Source of the DNA: Eucommia ulmoides
Taxonomy: Eukaryota > Streptophyta > Magnoliopsida > Garryales > Eucommiaceae
NCBI GenBank assembly: GCA_016647705.1
Contig: CM028338.1
Location: 34,105,176 to 34,169,175 of the forward strand
Direction of reading: 5' to 3'
Length of the DNA: 64,000 nucleotides
Shown here: positions 45,701 to 57,800 of the stretch, in pieces
Layout of the letters: every line of letters starts with the position of its first letter
Position numbering within the stretch: position 1 is the stretch's first letter
Program-made: the position numbers and the translations under genes
Notes under the pieces: generated by a model
The model's input: the letters and a program-made list of their open reading frames with translations, nothing else
Database searches by the model: none
What the model was told of the DNA's origin: nothing

Positions 45701-48700
45701 AAACTGTGCATGTTGGACAAGTGTTGAGCACCACAACTTTCTGGATGGATGGGTCATCTTTTCTTGTTTAAAGATTTTAATTTCAGGTATATGTCCAACA
45801 CCCACTTTTCGTAAATGTTCTTTGATTTATTATTTTGGTGAATACCTAAGTTTTTGTTGTTGGTAGCATGTGATTAGCCAATAAAAATGATTGTGATGTT
45901 ATTATCTTACAAATATTGAGTTTATAATGCCACTTCTAGTTCTATTACACAAAGAATATTCCCGAAAATGGAAAAATTAGATCACACAATTGTCTTTTCC
46001 AATAAGGGTGCATGAGAGTAGTAGGGAGATTAGCATGATTATTCATTCTTTCTATGCGTCATCAGCAAAATTTTGTTGGTTAATGGCTTTAGTAGTCCAG
46101 AGGCTAAAGCTTTCATTACAGCACTGAATACTTATCTTATAATGGCTTTAGTAGTCCAGAGTAAATACTGAATATCATTCAATATTGCTATGGTATGTCA
46201 ATATGTTTTGCAGTCCACTGTGTTGCATTGCGTGTTGAGAATGCCTTCATTTGGTGTATTTTTCTTGCTTGATAGGCATTCAAATATTAATTTAATTGTT
46301 GCTTATGGACGGTGAGCCTTCATATTTCTCTAGATGCATGACTATAATATACTGGAAGAATCATTTCATGATTTGTTTGAGAATATATTTTGCCTTTGAA
46401 CTTCATTGTCCTGGGTATGTAATAAACTAGATATATATTATTGAAGATTTCAAGTTAATAAACTACTCCATTAGTTTCAAAGTTATTTTTCTCTTTCTTT
46501 TCTCTTTTGTATATTTTGGATCACCAAATAATCAAATATATTGCTCCACTTACTTTTTGAAAGGTAAAAAACTATTATTTCTCAACATAAAATCTCTTTC
46601 TTGGCATCAATTAGATTTTTACTGTCAAGCGATCCTTTAAGACTACTGGTAAACATTGAGAATGGTTAACGGCAACTTGACGTGTGTCCATGTAAATCAA
46701 AAAAATAATTTATGGTGGATGGAATAATACCTGAAAATAAATCTCTATTAAATGATTATTCAAGTTCTGACTTAATTTTTAGTTCTGGACTTTACTTATT
46801 TTTTCCTCAAATTATACTCAAATATGTCTCAATGAAACCCACTTGTTAAGTAATTGCTCAAAAGTTTTAATTTGAGGATGAATGAGGTTGTTAAGGCACC
46901 CTTATTTTTTTTAATACATGCAACCACTTACGCACCCATGGAGTCGAGACCCCATTATGTCAATATATAGATGCCAAAGTTTATATTATATCTGCACGAG
47001 CTTGTGTATGTTGGTACTCTGGCTATGTGAGGAGATTGAACCATGTAAGAAGTATCACCTTGACGTGCTTTTATTCAATAACTTCTAAATAATAATAAGA
47101 AGCTGCAGTTTACTGTATTTTGCTAGTAATGCCCTTTGTTTTTATGTTTTCATGAACTAGGGACCTGAAACTGACAACTGCTGCACACCTTCTGGAACTA
47201 CTGCTTGTGTTGCACTCATTCAAAACAACCAACTTTTTGTCGCAAATGCTGGCGATTCACGTTGTGTAATATCTCGGAAGGGTCAGGTAATATTCTATTT
47301 CCTCTGAAGTCCTAAATTGCTTCCGCTCCTGATAGAGGAACTTCGCATAAAAGATTGTAAATTCTTTACTCCATAGTGCAAATAAGTTGCAATACTGCAG
47401 CGAAATTTTTTCCCTTTTTTGCTGTTCTCTTTATTTCAAATGGTTCTTGAAGACTTGAGGCCAGTTTGATAAAACTGAGAATTAAATACTGGAAACTTGA
47501 AGTGATGAAATTATAAATTCTGAATTTGTTAAGTACTCAAGTACTTGTGTTTATACTTCTTACCTCAATATATTAGTGTCACGTTTGTCTCTAAAGTAAC
47601 TTCCTAGGAAGCACCAACACTCCACTAGAGGCCAAGTGTCGGTGTCTGACACCGACACGCCTCTGACATGTGTCCGACATGTGTCAGGGTGTGTCCAATT
47701 TTTTTTTTTTTTTTTTTACATTTCGACATGGCACTGACACGCGAAATGAACGTGTCAGACACTTTGGAAGCCCGTGTTGTGAATTTTTTTAGGGGTCAAT
47801 TTTATAATTTTTTTTAATTGATTTACTGTAATTACATTATTATTTAAGGGTTGTACGTGTAACTTGTAATTTGATACTATAACCCTATTAAATGAGTCTT
47901 TAACAATTGAAGAAATGAGAAAGGTATAAAGCTAACCATCTTATGCACCGATGAAGGGTGTGGAGATGATAATCAACCAATCGACCTCCAGTAAATTTTT
48001 CTTGTGTTTTTCTTACTGTTGTTTATGAGAATTTTTTAAATGTGAATGTTAGTTTGAACTTTGAAGATTTATGATTATTGGTTTAATGGTTTTTGTTGAA
48101 TGAATTTGCTTAATGACACATGTCTTTCGTTAATTAGGTTAATATATATAAAAATATATATTCCTACCCTGTCTGTGTCTGGATTTTTGAGAATTGTGGT
48201 GTCGTCGTGTCCTTGTCATGTTATATTTGTGTCGCATGTCCGTGTCCGTGCTTCATAGGTAACTTCACAATTTCTCTTTCTAAAACATTCGCTCTTTACA
48301 AGTTTCTCTTTATTTTGTTTTCTCAATTTGGTACTTCTTTCTCTACAATTATTTTATTTATAATTTTCCCCTCAATATTTTATAGTAATGATGTTTAATG
48401 GTTTAAGTGATGAGTGCAAAAGAAATAAGTGAGTTACACATTGCTTAAAATTTTAAACTATTTTTTTATTTTTTTATTGATACTTATATTTTCAGTAATT
48501 AATGCATTCCGTTTTAAGTAGTTAAGTATTTTATCAAATTGGCCCTTAGATTCATAATTCTTTTCAATTATCACCATATGCTTCATAACATCCTTTTTGT
48601 CCCAATCCTTTCCTACTATTAATTGTTTTGAGATTAGCTTTATACTCTGAACATGCCGTACAAGACTCTGGACAGTTTTTTGCTTACTAACGATAACCAT

Positions 48701-51139
48701 TTTTCAGTACTTTAAGAAAAAAAAATAATAAAATTAAAAGTAGCATTTGGTTGCACTTTTAAAAATCAAGTAAAAGTATCATTTTTTTGGGAAAGCAAAA
48801 AATAATTATTTTTCATTTCTTTGATTTTTTGATTTTAAGAGAATGATGGAATAGAATCTGTGCACCCAAATTTTCTCAACCGTTGCAAAATTCTTTTGGA
48901 TTAAGAAATCAATCGTTTATATGAAGTCCACTAAAATATCATCTCGACGGTATAAAAATGCTTTTGATTTTTGCTTTTACTTTTGAGTAAAATTATTATT
49001 TAATTATTTATTTTTTTAAAAATAAAAAAGTGCTTAAAAAAAAGTTACAAACTGGTGCCTTAACTTCACCATATAATAATCTAAACATCTATCTGTTATG
49101 GGCTCTCTCGCTCTGTTCTGCAGAAAAAGAATTGATGACTATAAATTGCTACCTTTTATACAGGCAGTGAACATGTCGGAAGATCACAAGCCTTACCTTG
49201 AGTCCGAAAAGGAAAGGATATATAAAGCTGGCGGTTATATTCAATGCGGACGGGTTAATGGTAGTTTAAACTTAGCTAGAGCAATCGGTAATTTCCTTTT
49301 TTTTTTTTGGTTTGTAAACATAGAATACTCCCTTTTTAATTGTATTGAGTAAAGTAATCCTTGTTTTAGTTTTTACTTTTTAATTTCAGGGGACATGGAA
49401 TTAAAGCAGAATAAATCACTGCCTGCCGAAGATCAAATTTTGACTGCAAATCCCGACATAAAAGTTGTACGTATTGTTACATTACGAAGTCAAATTTGAG
49501 ATTATATTTCGACATTCGATTCTTAAAAAATGGATATTTTCTTGTTTCTTTTTATATTCAAGATAAGTTTTTTTTTTTTTAATAGAACTTTTATTAACTA
49601 TTTATTCTCTCTTTAATTTTCATAGTAATTTGTTTGTTTATTTGTGTAAATGTTTCTTTTGTTCTTGCACCAGACTGAGCTTTCCAAGGATGATGATTTT
49701 CTCGTTCTAGCTTGTGATGGAATATGGTTTGTCTCTGATATTCTAAATTTTTTTATTACCTTCAGAATCTTTAAAAAAATGTTTCAAATCTTTATGGCCT
49801 GTTCCACTAAAAACTAGTTTTGTTTACAGTTTTGAAATGTTTTCTCATTTTCAGATTTGTCCAAAGTCCGAATTCTATTGGAATCATTAGTGTGAACTAA
49901 AAATTGATGCTACAAAGAGGGTTTGTTTGGTTTGTGGCTGGACAACAGTTTCAAAAAAAAAATTAGAACAGCTTTCAGAAACCATTTTCATTAATTTGTG
50001 AAAATTTGTTTGGTTCAACTACAAAAATGTTTTAAAAAACAAAATCTTTGTGTGTTAGAAAATATAAATTACAATTGATGTGATTGATTAATTTTTGGAA
50101 ATGGGAGGAGAGATATGAGTGATTGGATCAATTGAAAATATGTGGTGTTTGGTGTGAGGTAAAAGAATAAACGAGGGGAAGGCAACCAAGAGAGAGAAGA
50201 AATTTTAAATTCACGAGAGAAAGAAGTTGATTTTTTTTTTTTACATAATATTAAAAATAAATTAAAAGCAACAATGAATTAAGAATTGTGAGAATTATTT
50301 TGTAAAATAGTTTTGAAATATAATTGTTGAATCCCACATCGCTTGTTTTACCTGATTTTGAGCTATATATAAATCTAGAGGCAATCCTCATCTTAAAAGG
50401 CGTCTTTAGAGAGTGAGTTCCATTGGATTTCTACAATAATAGTAGATGAATTTTTTTTATCAGAGTATTGTTTCGGAGTGAATTCTGTTGAATTATTTAA
50501 CACGCACTCTCTCCGTCTCTGTGCGTGTAGGGATTGCATGTCAAGTCAAGAAGTAGTGGACTTTGTTCGGGAACAACTGAATTCTGTAAGTTTGATGCCC
50601 AATCTTTCTGAACTGTAGTAGATATTCATTTTTAAGATGGATGTTACATTAAAGTTCAATTAAAAACAATATATTTTGGGAACAAAATGTTGCAACCAAC
50701 GTTTTTCTTTGTTTTGTTCTAAAAACATTACTTGAACATTTAAGAACAATTTTCGTATCGAACGTATTTTGGTTCCCAGAATCATTGAGAACAAAAGCAC
50801 GTTATTACTTAAGAACAATTTTCATGTCGAACGTATTTTGGTTCAAAAGCACGTTATTTATTCCCCCCCCCCCCCCCCCCCCCCCGAAACAAAAATGCTA
50901 TTCAAATGCCACTTAAAGTATCAATACCTAATCCTTTATTATGGTGATAAAAATTCAATTTGTTATGAGACGGAATTTTGCTATAAATTACACAGGAAAA
51001 CCAGCTTTCAGAGGTATGCGAGAGAGTATTTGATCGTTGCGTTGCACCATCAGCTGAAGGAGAGGGATGCGATAATATGACCATGATCTTGGTTCAGTTC
51101 AACAAACCCAAACATTCTGGCGATTCTGCGGCCAAATAG
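36715..51139 (+). CDS. Protein phosphatase 2C (PP2C60/PP2C21-like)
   Basis: Mg2+/Mn2+-dependent Ser/Thr phosphatase. Coding exons: 36715-36831, 37670-37733, 44375-44483, 44913-45066, 47161-47286, 49164-49287, 49390-49466, 49674-49726, 50531-50585, 50996-51139. All introns are GT-AG and phases agree, giving 340 aa. It starts [17 protein letters not shown]; this N-terminus with a Gly at position 2 fits a myristoylation-type start. Signature residues: ED 37-38, DGHGG 57-61, SGTTA 159-163, GDSRC 179-183, DHKP 197-200, RAIGD 229-233, DGIWD 272-276, DNMTMI 319-324. Metal-binding Asp residues are all present. It resembles Arabidopsis At4g31860 and At2g25070 across its length, with a shorter C-terminal tail. 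Intron 2 (6.6 kb) holds a chromovirus and intron 8 a TRIM-like LTR. Substrate unknown. Confidence 0.93.
38020..38400 (-). repeat. 3' LTR of the chromovirus
   Basis: Ends with TCTATCA at 38400. The polypurine tract TTGAGGGGGAGGTAT (minus strand, 38401-38415) precedes it in element orientation. Confidence 0.95.
38401..38415 (-). promoter_or_regulatory. Polypurine tract of the chromovirus
   Basis: Purine-rich TTGAGGGGGAGGTAT on the minus strand, immediately before the 3' LTR. Confidence 0.85.
38412..41727 (-). pseudogene. pol: Chromovirus pol (protease to chromodomain), broken
   Basis: From 41727: protease [12 protein letters not shown] (usual D-T/S-G-A reads DCGA). Reverse transcriptase with [20 protein letters not shown] and [13 protein letters not shown]. 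RNase H with [14 protein letters not shown] and [14 protein letters not shown], open to 39709. The reverse transcriptase active site reads [10 protein letters not shown] where FFDDIL is usual, so a catalytic Asp is Tyr. Integrase follows after frame breaks: zinc finger with HSGVLKT and CSICQQNK (39708-39550), core [25 protein letters not shown], then [16 protein letters not shown] from 39230. The end (39230-38412) contains [28 protein letters not shown] and [13 protein letters not shown], a chromodomain. Stops or shifts near 39710, 39540 and 39240. Confidence 0.9.
41746..42955 (-). pseudogene. gag: Chromovirus gag, frameshifted at the zinc knuckle
   Basis: From [12 protein letters not shown] at 42955 (the open frame continues upstream into the LTR). 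Coiled-coil-like N-terminus, then a Retrotrans_gag domain ([53 protein letters not shown]). The CCHC knuckle starts in one frame (GLCFKCEK) and ends in another ([14 protein letters not shown]) near 41920. A stop near 41745 separates gag from the protease. Confidence 0.85.
42973..42988 (-). promoter_or_regulatory. Primer binding site of the chromovirus
   Basis: Minus strand TTGGTATCAAGAGCAG one base inside the 5' LTR. It matches a methionine-tRNA-type site with an extra A relative to TGGTATCAGAGC. Confidence 0.75.
42990..43370 (-). repeat. 5' LTR of the chromovirus
   Basis: Direct repeat of 38020-38400, followed by the GTTTG target duplication and resumed PP2C intron sequence. Confidence 0.95.
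50335..50502. mobile_element. TRIM-like solo LTR in PP2C intron 8
   Basis: Begins TGTTGAATCCCACATCGCTTG and ends GTTGAATTATTTAACA, a style of terminus common in short plant TRIM elements. It includes CTATATATAAATCTAG and GAGTGAGTTCC. No target duplication was found. It ends 28 bp before the exon that starts at 50531. Confidence 0.5.
50863..50885. repeat. (C)23 homopolymer
   Basis: Uninterrupted C run in PP2C intron 9, about 110 bases before the last coding exon. Confidence 0.95.
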
Positions 51140-52732
51140 CAACCTTCTCCCCCGCCCTCTGATCTCAGCAGTATTTAATTTTCTTTTTTCTAATTTCGTA
51201 ATTAAGTTTAGGCTTCATGAGTTAACATTTTTTTTTCCTGCTGTAAATTTTGATAATCTTCACTGAAAATAGTGCCTTTTTATTTTTCTTATTACTTTTT
51301 TAGGCCTGTATATACAGCATTAGGTTGAGTTATGCCTTGCTGGTAAAACTTTGTTGAACTATGAGATAAGTTTTGGGCATATATTTTGGGTTGTTTCAAC
51401 TAGTTTGTAGATAAGATGGGGCAGTTTGCTCAAGGGTCCTCTTTTTACTCTTCATAGTTATATAGTTGAACTTAATTTGTAATTTTATGGTCAATTATAA
51501 TTAAAAATAAAATTAATTGTACCTAAAAATATAATTTTTGTTACAATCTTATTAGCTACAAAGTGAGTGATTCTGGTTACTAATTTTGCCAAACACTGGA
51601 TCATTAGATATGATTTCTTGCAATTCGAAATGGGATATTTCCTTGTCTTTAAGTTCTTGTAAAACAAAGCACTTGTGGGTGGGTCTGTAAGTGTTATACC
51701 TACGGCTTGAGGATTATTGGAGTGTTTGGTATGAATTTGGCAAAGTAACAGTTAGAAGAAGTCAACATACCTTGACTAGACCCTTCTTATAGTATATATA
51801 GAAGATGGAAGATTTGTTTTATCAATTTTCTATAAATCCCGATCAATTCGCATTAATGTCTTAGATTTTGTTGGATATGAGAGTAATGGGTTGTTATTTC
51901 ATATATATAACCATTTCTCCCATATGTGTTAGAATGTCATATTAGATCCTAAGCACAGAGTAATTGTTCCCATGCATAGGGGTGCCTTCGGTTGTCCGTG
52001 ATTTGCTTTGAGAATGACCCTGGTTTGGGGTTTAGGATTTAGGGTTTAGACCACTTAAAATGAAAAATGAAAAATTATGGCATTTGGCTTCCTAAAAATG
52101 GAAGAAGTGTGAAGGAATTAGTTCCATAATTAGGACCTAAAGCACCTATACCATATACGCGAAGATAATACTCCCTTGATCACATACACATACAGAGCGT
52201 AAATCAAACATGACATGAGAGAGATTAAACAATCTAGTACTTTCTGAAGTGCTTCAAACAAAGGTGGCAGAGGTCGCCAGTGGTTGCAGCTGGGTTAGAG
52301 GAGATGGGGCCCGATGGCTGGAAGTTGCAACGTGAGGGAGTTGAGGAAGGGGAATTGTTAGTGTAATTTTTTTTTTAATGAATTATGTTTTTTTTTTTTT
52401 TTTTGTTGGAGAGAGAATTGTCCAAGTCGTCGTCAACGGTAGTTTTCGTTGGAGATGAAGGGGGAGAAAAATATAAAATAAAAAGTTTATAAGGAATTAT
52501 GTGTAATTAATTTTAAGAGAGATAAAAAATTTGGACCACACTTAAACTAATTTAATAATTTAAAAATTAAATGTGTCAAGTGTTAAATATCATAATCAAT
52601 TGAATGGAGAAAAATTGGATGCCTAAATATTACATTTTTACTGTTTTTTATTTTTTAGAAGATTTTTTTCCCATAAACCTATATATAAGACTTTAATTAA
52701 TATGGACTCCAAAAATTTCAGCCTAATTGGAG

Positions 52733-52793
<61 letters not shown>

Positions 52794-53865
52794 TTATTTC
52801 AATTGAACTCCATTACTATAGTTCACATTCCTTATTTGTGAATGAGTATATCTCTTTGTTGAAATAGTAGATAGTTGAATTTTTGGTGTTTGCAAAGATT
52901 AATTATCAATGCAATATATATAGTGGGGCTATTATTAATTGTAGTTAAGTAAAATTTAAGTATTTATGAATTTTTGAGTTGAAAATAAATTATCCTTTTT
53001 TAAAAATATTTTTGAACTAACAAAAGATTTTTTTTTGTTGTTGAAATTATTAGTAAAGTGAGAAGGATATGATTTAGGGACAATCCGTGGGAAGTCCCAT
53101 ATTTCACCCTTAATTGGTGAAAAGTCCTAGAGACGGAGGAAAATTTAGTTTTAGTCCCGCCTATTTTAAAAAGGTGGAAGCCTTGCACATGTACCTACAT
53201 AAGCACGGTTACATATAATAATTTTGTATGTAAAATTGTTGTATTTTGTAACATGCAATAAATTTATTTATTTATTTTTTAATATGTAACAATTTTTGTA
53301 GGTAAAATTTTGTTAGATGTAATAAAAATCACACAAAATATATATAATTAGTTATAGGTAACTAAATGTACACAAATACATGTATCTAATATTAAACTAA
53401 TTTTTGTATCTAATATTTATTAAATGTCACAAAATATTACACAAATCTATGTAATTGTAACATGTAACTAATATCATATAAGTACATGTAACAAAAAATA
53501 TATAGATATATGTAAAACAATAGCAATTATGAAATTGTAACTAATATTGGTTACATGTAATTGATATTCAATGTAAAACTCCTGCAATGTCCCTATAATT
53601 CCTACAATGCGAGATTAAAACACGACTAAAATCTAACATAAAGAACTAAATCAAAATTTAATACTAAAAAATAATTAATTACAGATTATACCATAAAAAT
53701 AGGACTAATTGTCGATTTTTCCTATGATTCATGGGCACTATTTTAGAAACTTACACCCTAACGCTCAAAAATGACAATTTCACGTGCGTCGTGATTTGAT
53801 CCGGTTCGGAGTAATCGGTGACGTCAGCTACTGATCATTTTAGTGCATATGATTGCAGATTGATG
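51140..53865. other. Intergenic region between PP2C and MRS2
   Basis: PP2C 3'UTR in the first few hundred bases, with no clear AATAAA. Then AT-rich sequence without coding frames. It contains GGTTTGGGGTTTAGGATTTAGGG (52024-52048), a degenerate telomere-like motif of too few units to call, a (TA)n run at 52736-52789, and a 53190-53600 stretch rich in ACATGTAAC/TTACATGT motifs. Nothing else recognised. Confidence 0.5.
52736..52789. repeat. (TA)n microsatellite
   Basis: About 27 uninterrupted TA units. Confidence 0.95.
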
Positions 53866-53869
53866 GTTC

Positions 53870-54069
53870 GTTCCGTGGAGGCATTTCAATTTTTTGGTGC
53901 TCTGTTCCATTCTAAATCCACATCTTCAACAATGGATCCTTTAGGGTTTACAGGTTGATAAATATACTTCTTCAGTCTCTGCAAAACGAGTCTTCCTTCC
54001 ACTAGAAGAGATACAGATTCTGTTTCCAGATAGGTTTCTATCACTATTGGAAGATCGAGCACTGCGGAG
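53870..54069 (+). other. Presumed 5'UTR exon of the MRS2 gene
   Basis: A relatively GC-rich leader ends GCACTGCGGAG before donor GTAAATCG at 54070. The matching acceptor ATGCAG ends at 54825. The transcription start was not located and the left border is approximate. Confidence 0.45.
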
Positions 54070-54852
54070 GTAAATCGTTTCTAAGAAACCCTAATTCTCT
54101 TCATTGGAGTGAGTAATTGTGGTTTTTTGTTGCGTCCGCTTTTATTTTACTTTGTAATTTGCTTGTAGATTGCACAAAAGGATTGAATAACTGTAATCTG
54201 AATCTTCAATTGTGAAATTCGATCTTCATCACCTAAAATGGCGTATGACCTTATTTGAAGAAAATAAATTACTATTTCGTGAGCTATTTTTTTTGGTGTT
54301 TGAAACTTGAAATTGCCGCGATTTGGTTGTAATTCAAAGGAAAAGAAGATGTTTGCTATTTTAATGATTTCTCCAATCATTGAACTTCTAATTAGGCTGA
54401 CGTATTGGGTGACATTTTTTTGCATAATCTCCATATTGGAAATTAAAGAAATGGATTTTTCTGACTGGTGCAATCGTCGGTGAGGCTTCAATGGCTGCCT
54501 TTCTCTTTCAAATAGTAATAAAGAGTAGGGAATATATCACGCCATTGTGATTCTTCCACCTCAAATGCAAATAGGTAGTGGGATTTCTTCAGTTGATCAA
54601 ATACTTCTGGTGGATGATTTATGTTGTTTCTTATCATTTTGATGCTGCAACTATTATATCAACTCTCCCTGTGTGATTATTTTTTGTGTTAATGTTGGTT
54701 TCGGGTTGATTTTAGATTATGCAGTATCCAAAACAAGCCTACTTAAACCTTGCAATTACTAATCGTGGGTCTGTTCAAACAGGATCGTTATTCATCATGT
54801 TTTGGTTGCCTAATCTATAATGCAGGAGATCAAGATTCAAAAGCTCTTTGTT

Positions 54853-57800
54853 ATGGCAGACGTTAGAGAGAGACTGCTTCCACCACGACCCGCATCAGCT
54901 GCAAATCTCAAGGATCCATCTTGTAGGCCATCTGCCTCTGGGCGTCAGCCATTTCAAGGTGTAGATGTTTTGGGTTTGAAAAAACGTGGACAAGGCCTTC
55001 GCTCATGGATTCGTGTTGATGCATTGGGCAATTCCCAAGTCATTGAGGTTGACAAGTTCACCGTTATGCGGCGCTGCGATCTTCCGGCACGCGATCTCCG
55101 TTTGCTCGACCCCTTATTTGTTTACCCTTCAACAATTCTCGGTAGAGAGAAGGCCATAGTGGTGAATCTGGAACAGATTCGGTGTATCATCACTGCTGAT
55201 GAGGTTCTTTTGTTAAATTCTCTCGATAGTTATGTGTTGCAGTACGTGGTGGAGCTGCAGCGGCGATTGACGGCGGCTGGTGGTGGTGAGATTTGGCAGT
55301 CGGAAGGTGGTGAGTCGAATAAGAGGAGGGGGAACAGGAATTTCGACGACATGTTTAGGAACAATTCTCCTGATTACTTGCCCTTTGAGTTCAGGGCACT
55401 TGAAGTTGCTCTTGAGGCTGCTTGTACATTTCTGGATTCCCAGGTTTGTTTTTTAATCTAGACAAATTTTAGGGTTCTTTATAATGGTTTTTACCTTCCG
55501 TTCTTCCATTTTTTCTTTCTATTTTTTATGACTATGTTTTTTTTAGTGCTTATCATTCAACAATGATATCAAATTCAAGGGCATTTTAGTCTTTTTGCCT
55601 ATTCCATTAGATTTAATGGGCCAGTTAACTTTTGCACTGCATTCCAAAGTCCAAGAAGTCCAAGAAGGAAAAGTATTTATTTTCAAAGTGCAAAGGGTGA
55701 AGTGAAAATGGGTCAAGCATCAGGAGGTGCATTGTAATTAACCTTGTTTTGTGTTTTTTTAGGACAAACTTATTTTTTAGTTTTTATTAATAATTTAGTT
55801 CTCTTCAACCATGATATCAATCTAATTGATATTAACCTGGCTAGTGTTTGGATTTGTTTCTATTCTTTATTACACGAAGACATCATGTTTTGCTCATTTG
55901 TTGATTTTGAAGTGATATTTCATTCATCAGGCTGCAGAGTTAGAAATCGAAGCATATCCACTTCTAGATGAACTCACATCAAAGATCAGTACCTTAAACT
56001 TGGAACGTGTTCGCCGGTTGAAAAGCAGACTTGTTGCATTGACTCGTAGAGTTCAGAAGGTATTTACATGTTCATAATCTTCTTAATCAGCTTCTCTATT
56101 CCTTGTTACATGTTTCTGACCATTATTTGTTTAGGTTAGGGATGAGATAGAGCAGCTAATGGACGACGATGGAGATATGGCTGAAATGTATCTGACGGAG
56201 AAGAAAAGAAGAATGGAGTCATCGTTTTATGGCGATCAATCTCTAATGGGCTATAGATCAACGGATGGTGTGATATCTGCTTCTGCTCCGGTTTCTCCCA
56301 TCTCTTCACCACCCGATGCTCCAAAACTAGAGAAAAATTTGAGCATGGCAAGGAGTAGGCACGAGAGCATGAGGAGTATAGATAGTGTTACGGAGAGTAT
56401 AGAGGAGTTGGAGATGTTGCTGGAGGCCTACTTTGTTGTCATCGATAGTAGTCTCAACAAGCTCACATCGGTATTTAAGGCGGTGTTTGTTTGGTGTTTT
56501 TTGTTCCCAAATTTCTGTTTCTGTTCCCAGAAAACTTGGATCATATATGGAAATCCGAGAATAATTTTCTTATGTTCCCAGTAATTTGTCGTTAAACTCT
56601 GGGAGTTGAACACAAAACAGATGTTTTTTTTTTTCTGTTCGTATATTCTGTGTCCTTTACAAGTTTTCTGGGAAAAAAAAACTTGGAACAGAAGCAGATT
56701 TTGGAAATATAAATACTCAACAAACTGGTCTGGGCACTAACATTTACATTGAATTCAATCAATTTATTTATATTGTTGTAAGAAGCAGATTTTTTATTGG
56801 ATTTTGTTTGTCTTGTTTTCCTTTGATTGCAGCTGAAGGAGTATATTGATGATACAGAGGACTTTATTAACATTCAGCTGGTACGTTCCCTTTTTTAATC
56901 GGCATTATTTAATATTGCATCAGATTAGGATTTTCCTTTTTACATGAAGTAGATTTAGTACGTTCCCTTTTTTAATCGGCATTATTTAATATTGCATCAG
57001 ACTAGGATTTTCCTTTTTACATGAAGTAGATTTAGTTTACTTTCGATGAAGCTCGATTTTCGTGAGGTGCAATAGCTGACGATGTAGAATTTTGTTATTT
57101 TGCATAGAGAAAAACAAAACATGAGTAATTCCATATGCTTGAACCCTAACGAACTCCGAATGGATAGTCATTCTAAATTTTTTAAACATTTCGTACAGGT
57201 TTAGAGGTGGATATTGTCTGATTTGCCAATTGCCATATAAAAACCGTAGTTAATTGATTAGGAAACAGTTTTTAGCCACAATTTGTGTTGGTAAACATAT
57301 ATATATGGTTTGGTGAAGTGGACATTTACATAGGCGACCCAAATTTTCTCCAAAAGAAGCAAATTTAAGCCATGTTTGATAATCGAATTAAGTTCTGAAA
57401 ACGGAACAAATTAAGTACATATTAAATTAAATTTGTTTTATAACTGTAATTAATATTACTTAATTAATTGTCACTTAAAAATTTCAGCCATTGGGCCTTT
57501 ACTTATTTTTTAGGGGCGCTTATCAAGGAGTCCCAAAGCATGACCGAAACTACCAAACAAACCTGCTACTTTTTCTTTGAACCGAGCAATTCATGTTGCA
57601 TTTCCGTGACTAAAATGCCCCTATTTAATGCATCACTTCATAAATATCATATAATCACCTCCCCCTTATGTAGAACTAAATTAAGTAACAGAAGACCAAC
57701 TTTAGGTAGAACAAAATGCTTATTTTGATTTCAATCTGGACGTGAAATAATAAAATCTTTACACAACAATTATAAATATCAATCACATTTTTTGGAGTTG

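Noticed and set aside
47640-47770. GTGTCGGTGTCTGACACCGACAC palindromes as a regulatory element
   Set aside because: Local GTGTC/GACAC repetition in a PP2C intron, most likely a short degenerate repeat; no further support.
52024-52048. Interstitial telomeric repeat
   Set aside because: Only two or three imperfect GGGTTTA units; below what chance or a promoter telo-box would give.
54820-54852. Upstream ATG of the MRS2 open frame as the true start
   Set aside because: This ATG overlaps the splice acceptor ATGCAG, and the next ATG (54853) matches the family N-terminus.
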